This document shows, one piece after another, positions 5,288 through 9,424 of a stretch of DNA of 9,424 bases (the first letter of the stretch is position 1; every line of letters begins with the position of its first letter). The position numbers were made by a program, and so were the translations under genes. Under the pieces are notes generated by a model. The model was not told the origin of the DNA. It ran no database searches and saw only the letters and a program-made list of their open reading frames with translations. The stretch comes from Clostridia bacterium (lineage in GTDB: Bacteria > Bacillota_A > Clostridia > Christensenellales > Aristaeellaceae), in contig JAFQOY010000176.1 in the NCBI GenBank assembly GCA_017412025.1, positions 1-9,424 of the forward strand. The letters run 5' to 3'.

Positions 5288-5344
5288 AAAAAGCAAAAAC
5301 CGCCGCCTATTATTACAAATCTGTAATATATAAGCAACGGTTTT
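5288..5344 (-). terminator. Long intrinsic terminator after tsaD
   Basis: On the minus strand AAAACCG (5344-5338) pairs perfectly with CGGTTTT (5302-5296). The stem continues inward through G-U/G-C/A-T pairs with one bulged A, to perfect arms TATTACA (5328-5322) and TGTAATA (5317-5311) around the loop GATT: about 22 pairs in all. The transcript then reads U, GC, UUUUU (5295-5288). It starts about 40 nt after the tsaD stop and closes the secA-prfB-tsaD transcription unit. The symmetric stem could also stop plus-strand transcription, though no plus-strand gene needs it. Confidence 0.88.
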
Positions 5345-5368
5345 GTCATATTCGTACACGCAGTATCC

Positions 5369-5388
5369 TGATTTCCCAGCCGAAATCA
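5369..5388 (-). other. Hairpin over the tsaD stop codon
   Basis: TGATTTC and GAAATCA form perfect 7-bp arms around the 6-nt loop GGCTGG; the first arm begins with the tsaD TGA stop. No T-run follows. It may protect the mRNA 3' end or be incidental. Confidence 0.35.
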
Positions 5389-6444
5389 CACCAGGCGCAG
5401 CGACGGCGTCGCATTGAGATCAAGCGATGCTATTTCCCCCCGCATCAGGCGGTAAAATCCCGCGCTGCCAATCATCGCTGCGTTATCCGTGCACAGAATC
5501 GGAGGCGGCATCACCAGACGGATTCCGGCTTTCTGGCATTTGTCGTTCATGGTGTTGCGAAGGCCGGAGTTGCTCGCCACGCCGCCGGCCATGGCCATCA
5601 CCCTTGCACCGGTCTCCTTCGCCGCCAGCACGGCCTTATCTGTCAGCAATTCCACCGCAGCATGCTGAAAACTCGCCGCAATGTCCGCCGCAGGCACGTC
5701 CTGTCCGTTCTGCCTGAGCTTGTGGACGGTGTTGATCAGCGCCGTCTTCAACCCGGAAAAGCTGTAGTCATATCTTCCCGGCGTCTGCACGTGCGGCAGC
5801 TTCAGCGCATGCGGATTTCCCTCGCGGCTGAGCTTGTCCAGCAGCGGACCGCCCGGATACGGCAGCCCCAGCACGCGCGCCGCCTTGTCAAACGCCTCTC
5901 CGGCCGCATCGTCCATCGTCTGTCCCAGCAGGGTATACACCCCGTAATCCTCCACGCGCACGATGTGCGAATGACCGCCGGAGGCGACAAGGCAGACAAA
6001 CGGCGGCTCAAGATCCCTGTGCGCGATGTAGTTCGCGCTGACATGCCCTTCGATGTGGTTCACCGGGATCAGCGGCTTGCCCGCCGCATAGGCCAGCGCC
6101 TTCGCCGCCGATACGCCAATGAGCAGCGCGCCGACCAGCCCCGGCCCGTACGTCACCGCAACAGCGTCCACGTCTGCGAGGGTCATGTCCGCCTTTTTGA
6201 GGCATTCGTCAATCACCGGATCGATGCTCTCCACGTGCTTGCGGGAGGCAATCTCCGGCACGACGCCGCCGTACATCGCATGCAGTGGAATCTGAGATGA
6301 TATGATGGATGACACCACCTCGCGGCCATCCTTTACAATCGCCGCCGCCGTTTCATCGCAGCTGGATTCAATAGCCAGAATGGTCGCATGCCCGCTTTCG
6401 CGAAGGCGCTGCACCTGCTGCTCCACACTCTGCTTGTAGTTCAT
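5386..6444 (-). CDS. tsaD: tRNA N6-threonylcarbamoyladenosine transferase TsaD
   Basis: A 352-residue Kae1/TsaD (formerly Gcp) protein. It transfers threonylcarbamoyl from threonylcarbamoyl-AMP to A37 of ANN-decoding tRNAs, with TsaB and TsaE (not in this window). The ASKHA ATP-binding start LAIESSCDETAAAI is at 23-36. Metal ligands are H130 and H134 (NHIEGHVSANY) and D320 (TDNAAMIG). SGGHSH (155-160) and GGVASNSGLR (287-296) are also conserved. About 20 residues precede the usual start, giving a short charged N-terminal extension. The chosen ATG is supported by AAGGAG inside the end of the preceding gene. Only 1 nt separates the two genes, so translation is coupled. It is the last gene before a strong terminator. 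Confidence 0.96.
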   Translation of the reverse strand: MNYKQSVEQQVQRLRESGHATILAIESSCDETAAAIVKDGREVVSSIISSQIPLHAMYGGVVPEIASRKHVESIDPVIDECLKKADMTLADVDAVAVTYGPGLVGALLIGVSAAKALAYAAGKPLIPVNHIEGHVSANYIAHRDLEPPFVCLVASGGHSHIVRVEDYGVYTLLGQTMDDAAGEAFDKAARVLGLPYPGGPLLDKLSREGNPHALKLPHVQTPGRYDYSFSGLKTALINTVHKLRQNGQDVPAADIAASFQHAAVELLTDKAVLAAKETGARVMAMAGGVASNSGLRNTMNDKCQKAGIRLVMPPPILCTDNAAMIGSAGFYRLMRGEIASLDLNATPSLRLV

Positions 6445-6445
6445 C

Positions 6446-7186
6446 TTATTTCTCCTTATTCAGATGCCTGCGGATCATGCCGCCGACGAGCAGATCAATC
6501 GCAAACAGCATCACGGCCATCACCAGAAGCATCCTCAGCGCCATGTTTGCGCCGTTGACAAGCGCCTGCTCAAACAGCGGCTGCGGCATGATGCGGATGA
6601 GAATATCCGTTTCAGGATTCATCATCCACAGATCATTGGTAAACAGCGTTTCATGCATCTGCACAAACAGCGTTTCAAAGCCGCCCGCACTGATCTGATT
6701 CACGATATTCTGCACAAATACCATCATCACCGTTACCGCCGCAAGGGCGCCTATCAGCTGCGGTCTCATTCGGTTTTTAAGCCTCGCGCCCGTCCATGCA
6801 ATCACGACGGCCAATGCAGCAGCAAGCGTCAGATACACTTTGCTCATATCCCTTGCCGTAAAGATCAGCCCGCGCACATCGATCATGTGACGTACCTCAT
6901 CCTCGCTGACGTAAAGCGGAAAATCAATACTCTGATCTTCTCCCAACATATACTGGCTGGCAATCCATGCAAATTCCTTCTGCTGCTCCTGCGTCAGCCC
7001 GATATATGCGGATACCTCTTCCTCCGTCGTATAGCCCATCGCCTTCTTGACCGCCGCGCGCGACTGCTCATGATAAAACGTCTCGTCAACCGCAATCTGA
7101 CAGACCGCATTGAGAACGGAACCAAGCGCCGCAAAGATGATCATCATGCCCGTCAGAATACCGGTAATCCATGCCATTTTCTTCAT
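6446..7186 (-). CDS. DUF1461 (TIGR01906-like) integral membrane protein
   Basis: A 246-residue membrane protein of unknown function. Hydrophobic segments lie at about 4-27, 117-133, 144-163 and 213-236. The loop between the first two holds TEEEV... and SEDEVRHMIDVRGLI (94-108). The loop between the last two holds HETLFTNDLWMMNPETDILIRIMPQPLF: a His, an Asp-Leu-Trp, and an Asn-Pro-Glu-Thr-Asp before a Leu-Ile-x-x-Met-Pro segment. I recognise these as the DUF1461/TIGR01906 pattern from memory, not from a search. The start at 7186 is preferred (GAGGAA 7 nt upstream, then MKKMAWITG and a hydrophobic helix) over an in-frame ATG at 7237 that lies inside the upstream terminator. It ends 1 nt before tsaD. 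Confidence 0.8.
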   Translation of the reverse strand: MKKMAWITGILTGMMIIFAALGSVLNAVCQIAVDETFYHEQSRAAVKKAMGYTTEEEVSAYIGLTQEQQKEFAWIASQYMLGEDQSIDFPLYVSEDEVRHMIDVRGLIFTARDMSKVYLTLAAALAVVIAWTGARLKNRMRPQLIGALAAVTVMMVFVQNIVNQISAGGFETLFVQMHETLFTNDLWMMNPETDILIRIMPQPLFEQALVNGANMALRMLLVMAVMLFAIDLLVGGMIRRHLNKEK

Positions 7187-7193
7187 AATCTGA

Positions 7194-7199
7194 TTCCTC
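7194..7199 (-). promoter_or_regulatory. Ribosome binding site deciding the start of the DUF1461 gene
   Basis: GAGGAA on the minus strand with a 7-nt spacer to ATG 7186. A start at 7237 would place the coding region through the terminator hairpin and add 17 polar residues before the membrane segment. Confidence 0.7.
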
Positions 7200-7209
7200 G
7201 GAAAATCGG

Positions 7210-7235
7210 AAAAGAGCGGACGATACCGTCCGCCC
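7210..7235 (-). terminator. Intrinsic terminator directly after prfB
   Basis: On the minus strand GGGCGGACG (7235-7227), loop GTAT, CGTCCGCTC (7222-7214), then TTTT (7213-7210). All nine stem positions pair (one G-U). It starts 8 nt after the prfB stop and ends about 24 nt before the next gene. With a short U-tract it may be leaky, so the DUF1461-tsaD pair would be expressed by read-through, since no separate promoter was recognised in the 57-nt gap. Confidence 0.8.
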
Positions 7236-7243
7236 AAAACACG

Positions 7244-8344
7244 TCACTGCATCTGCAGATATGCGGTGATGAAGCCGTCGATCTCGCCGTCCATCACAGC
7301 GTCCACATTGCTGGTTTCATAGCTGGTGCGATGATCCTTGACCATGGAATACGGATGGAAGACGTAGGAGCGGATCTGGCTGCCCCACTCGATCTTCTTC
7401 ATCTCGCCCTTGATGTCGGCCATCTTCTCCTCGCGCTCGCGCTCGCGCAGCTCCAGCAGCTTCGCCTTGAGCATGCGGATACAGTTCTCGCGGTTGTGCA
7501 CCTGGTCGCGGCTGGTCTGGGAGGAGACGACAATGCCCGTGGGATAGTGCGTCATACGCACGGCAGAAGAGGTCTTGTTGACGTTCTGTCCGCCTGCGCC
7601 GGAGGCGTGGTACACGTCCGTGCGCACGTCCTTCATGTCGATCTCAATCTCGTTGTCGTCATCCTCGATGATCGGGGAGACGTCCAGCGAGGAGAAGCTC
7701 GTCTGGCGGCGGGCGTTGGAGTCAAACGGGCTGATGCGAACCAAACGGTGCACGCCCTTCTCGCTGCGCAGGAATCCATAGGCGTTTTCGCCCGTGATTT
7801 CCATCGTCACGGACTTGAGGCCCGCCTCGTCGCCGTCCAGAATGTCGATGATCTTCACTTCATAGCCGTGGCGCTCGCAGTAGCGCATGTACATGCGCGA
7901 GAGCATCTGCGTCCAGTCCTGCGCCTCGGTGCCGCCTGCGCCCGCATGCAGGGAAATGTATGCGTTGTGGCTGTCATAGTCGCCGCGCAGCAGGCTCTCA
8001 AGCTTCAGCTCCGCCAGATCCTTTTCCAGCTTTGCGATCTCCTCGCCCGCCTCGGCCACCAGATCGTCGTCTTCCATCTCCGCCGCCAGCTCCATGGTTG
8101 CATCCACGTCGTCCGCGCGGGCAATGAGCTTGTTATAGTGCTCCAGCTTGTTTTCGATCGTGCGCGCCTTCTTCGTCACAGACGTGGAACGCTCCAGATC
8201 GTTCCAGAAATCCGGCTCGTTCATGGTCTCGCTCAGTTCCATGAGCTGTTCCCTGAGCGTTTCAATATTCAGCGACGTGCCCGCCTCCGCGATGTCTTCG
8301 CGGATCTGGGTCATTTTCTGCTTGTAAAGATCCAGTTCAATCAC
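7244..8344 (-). CDS. prfB: Peptide chain release factor 2 (RF2), without programmed frameshift
   Basis: A 366-residue class I release factor that ends translation at UGA and UAA codons. The stop-codon recognition tripeptide SPF (205-207) identifies RF2 rather than RF1 (PxT). The catalytic GGQ is at 251-253 (SGAGGQNVNK). Acidic coiled N-terminal helices span about 60-120. The start is GTG at 8344-8342, giving the usual family length (E. coli 365), with AAGGA about 10 nt upstream. Another GTG three codons earlier sits too close to that site. In many bacteria codons 25/26 hold the autoregulatory CTT-TGA frameshift; here codons 24-26 are TCG CTG AAT (8275-8267) and the frame is unbroken. Following secA matches the common Bacillota secA-prfB pairing. 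A terminator follows. Confidence 0.95.
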   Translation of the reverse strand: MIELDLYKQKMTQIREDIAEAGTSLNIETLREQLMELSETMNEPDFWNDLERSTSVTKKARTIENKLEHYNKLIARADDVDATMELAAEMEDDDLVAEAGEEIAKLEKDLAELKLESLLRGDYDSHNAYISLHAGAGGTEAQDWTQMLSRMYMRYCERHGYEVKIIDILDGDEAGLKSVTMEITGENAYGFLRSEKGVHRLVRISPFDSNARRQTSFSSLDVSPIIEDDDNEIEIDMKDVRTDVYHASGAGGQNVNKTSSAVRMTHYPTGIVVSSQTSRDQVHNRENCIRMLKAKLLELREREREEKMADIKGEMKKIEWGSQIRSYVFHPYSMVKDHRTSYETSNVDAVMDGEIDGFITAYLQMQ

Positions 8345-8354
8345 GGGATTCACT

Positions 8355-8359
8355 TCCTT
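8355..8359 (-). promoter_or_regulatory. Ribosome binding site of prfB (GTG start)
   Basis: AAGGA on the minus strand lies 10 nt before GTG 8344-8342 and 1 nt before GTG 8353-8351. The second spacing is unworkable, so the downstream GTG is the better start. The 83-nt secA-prfB gap shows no terminator and no clear promoter. Confidence 0.6.
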
Positions 8360-8427
8360 TATCCTGGTTATTTTATGCTTTGGTGCCGTCTTTCTCCGGG
8401 CGGAGCAGAGCCCCGTCCCTGCAGACG

Positions 8428-9424
8428 TTACGCCTCTTTGCCGCAGCAGTTCTTGTATTTCTTGCCGCTGCCGCACGGGCAGGGATCGTTGCGTCCGGCT
8501 TTCTTTGCAGCTTTCTTGGTGCCCGCCGGGCCGCCGGCCGCTTTCGCCTGCTCGAGGTTCGTCTCCTTCACCTCGGCAACCTGCCTGCGCTCCTGCGGCA
8601 CGTTGATGCGCGCCATATACATCCTGCGGACGGTGTCCTCGCGGATGAGGTGCACCATCTCGTCAAACATGTCGTAGCCCTCGATCTGGTATTCGGTGAT
8701 CGGGTTGCGGTTGCCGTATGCGCGCAGGCCGATGCCGTCTCGCAGCTGATCCATCGCGTCGATGTGATCCATCCAGCGCTTGTCGACACATGTCAGCAGC
8801 ACGACGCGCTCAAGCTCGCGCACATCCAGTCCGATCTTGGCAAAGTCCGCTTCGCGGATCTCGTAGAAATCGCGCGCTTCCTTCTTGAGCAGATCCGTCA
8901 GGTCGTCCTTCTGAATATGGCTCATGACGTCCTCATGCGCCGCAAAGAATCCCATGCGCACGCACAGGCGCTCCATGTAATTCTTGAGCCCTTCCATATC
9001 CCAGTCAAGCGTATCGTCGCCGTTGCCGCAGTAGAGCGCAATCGCCTCGTCGATCAGCTTCTCCGCCATGCCGGCGATGGTCTGCTGCATGTCGCGGCCC
9101 TCGAGCACCTGCCTGCGCTGCTCATAGATTTCCTTGCGCTGCTCGTTCATGACGTCGTCATACTGCAGCACGTTCTTGCGGATCTCGTAGTTTCGGCCTT
9201 CGATGCGCTTCTGCGCGTTCTCGATCTGGCCCGTGAGCATGCCGGCCTCAATCGGCTCGGTTTCCGCCACGCCCAGTTTGGCAATCAGCCCGGAGACCTT
9301 ATCGCTGCCGAACAGACGCATCAGATCATCCTGCATGGAGATGAAGAACTGAGAGGAGCCCGGATCGCCCTGACGGCCCGCGCGGCCGCGCAGCTGGTTG
9401 TCGATGCGTCGGGACTCGTGGCGC
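8428..9424 (-). CDS. secA: Preprotein translocase ATPase SecA, C-terminal 331 residues (partial)
   Basis: The reading frame is open to the right edge, so this is the 3' part of a larger gene (SecA is usually about 800-900 residues). SecA is the ATP-driven motor that pushes secretory proteins through SecYEG. The visible part begins RHESRRIDNQLRGRAGRQGDPG, helicase motif VI of the second nucleotide-binding domain. The helical wing/scaffold domain follows, including RNYEIRKNVLQYDDVMNEQR and a long helical segment with LTCVDKRWMDHIDAMDQLRDGIGLR. An Ala/Lys-rich linker then leads to the zinc-binding tail NDPCPCGSGKKYKNCCG (CxCx8CC), which binds SecB or ribosomes in known SecA proteins. An internal ATG at 9336 is not the start. 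prfB follows 83 nt downstream. Confidence 0.97.
   Translation of the reverse strand, partial: RHESRRIDNQLRGRAGRQGDPGSSQFFISMQDDLMRLFGSDKVSGLIAKLGVAETEPIEAGMLTGQIENAQKRIEGRNYEIRKNVLQYDDVMNEQRKEIYEQRRQVLEGRDMQQTIAGMAEKLIDEAIALYCGNGDDTLDWDMEGLKNYMERLCVRMGFFAAHEDVMSHIQKDDLTDLLKKEARDFYEIREADFAKIGLDVRELERVVLLTCVDKRWMDHIDAMDQLRDGIGLRAYGNRNPITEYQIEGYDMFDEMVHLIREDTVRRMYMARINVPQERRQVAEVKETNLEQAKAAGGPAGTKKAAKKAGRNDPCPCGSGKKYKNCCGKEA

Noticed and set aside
5301..5360. A plus- or minus-strand promoter in the AT-rich tsaD 3' region (TTGCTT-17-AATAAT and similar)
   Set aside because: The -35 match is poor and the bases are fully explained by the arms of the long terminator hairpin.
7187..7237. Longer DUF1461 protein starting at ATG 7237
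   Set aside because: The extra 17 codons are the terminator hairpin region and precede a typical MKK-hydrophobic start with its own ribosome binding site.
8267..8476. Programmed +1 frameshift or a longer N-terminus of prfB
   Set aside because: The frame is continuous through the expected shift site, with no CTT-TGA. The extra upstream codons are Arg/Lys-rich, overlap the secA end and lack RF2 similarity; the GTG at 8344 gives the normal length.
6464..8677. A 737-codon open frame on the plus strand
   Set aside because: It is antisense to the DUF1461 gene, prfB and the end of secA, crosses their terminator and gaps, and shows Arg/His-rich composition without domain motifs. It is best explained as a compositional shadow.

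Overview
The window is a GC-rich, almost gap-free housekeeping segment in which every supported gene reads on the minus strand. It most likely comes from an endospore-forming member of the Bacillota, class Clostridia. The evidence is the sporulation sigma factor SigH, a CwlD-type amidase, flavin-dependent ThyX, Mini-III, and the block mrnC-thyX-rlmB-rae1-sigH leading into tuf. Genus and species cannot be told from the sequence.

Read in the direction of transcription (high to low coordinates), the layout is as follows. (1) The 3' part of secA, then prfB, a DUF1461/TIGR01906-type membrane protein and tsaD (9424-5386). A strong intrinsic terminator sits between prfB and the membrane protein, and a very long hairpin terminator follows tsaD. 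(2) A gene-free stretch (about 4983-5385) carries a dense cluster of DnaA-box-like 9-mers: two perfect TTATCCACA and four one-mismatch copies. Several are spaced by about one or two helical turns, and an AT-rich stretch lies beside them. (3) A CwlD-like N-acetylmuramoyl-L-alanine amidase (4982-4176) follows, ending at an A/T-rich terminator. (4) An extended -10 promoter then opens the operon mrnC-thyX-rlmB-rae1-sigH (4024-364), which covers rRNA maturation and modification, thymidylate synthesis, ribosome-linked mRNA decay and the sporulation/stationary-phase sigma factor. (5) A consensus sigma-A promoter drives tRNA-Gly(CCC), and the first 15 codons of tuf (EF-Tu) run off the left edge. A second promoter-like TTGACA-17-TTTAAT overlaps the tRNA.

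Most genes serve protein synthesis and export (SecA, RF2, TsaD for t6A tRNA, Mini-III, RlmB, Rae1, tRNA-Gly, EF-Tu). SigH and the amidase connect the region to sporulation. The part most worth following up is the DnaA-box cluster between tsaD and the amidase. Genes on both sides point the same way and no dnaA/dnaN is present, so a DnaA-titrating or DnaA-regulated locus is more likely than the chromosomal origin, but the window alone cannot decide. Other points of interest are an 11-copy hexapeptide repeat tail on RlmB, an RF2 gene without the usual programmed frameshift, and the tandem promoters at tRNA-Gly/tuf.
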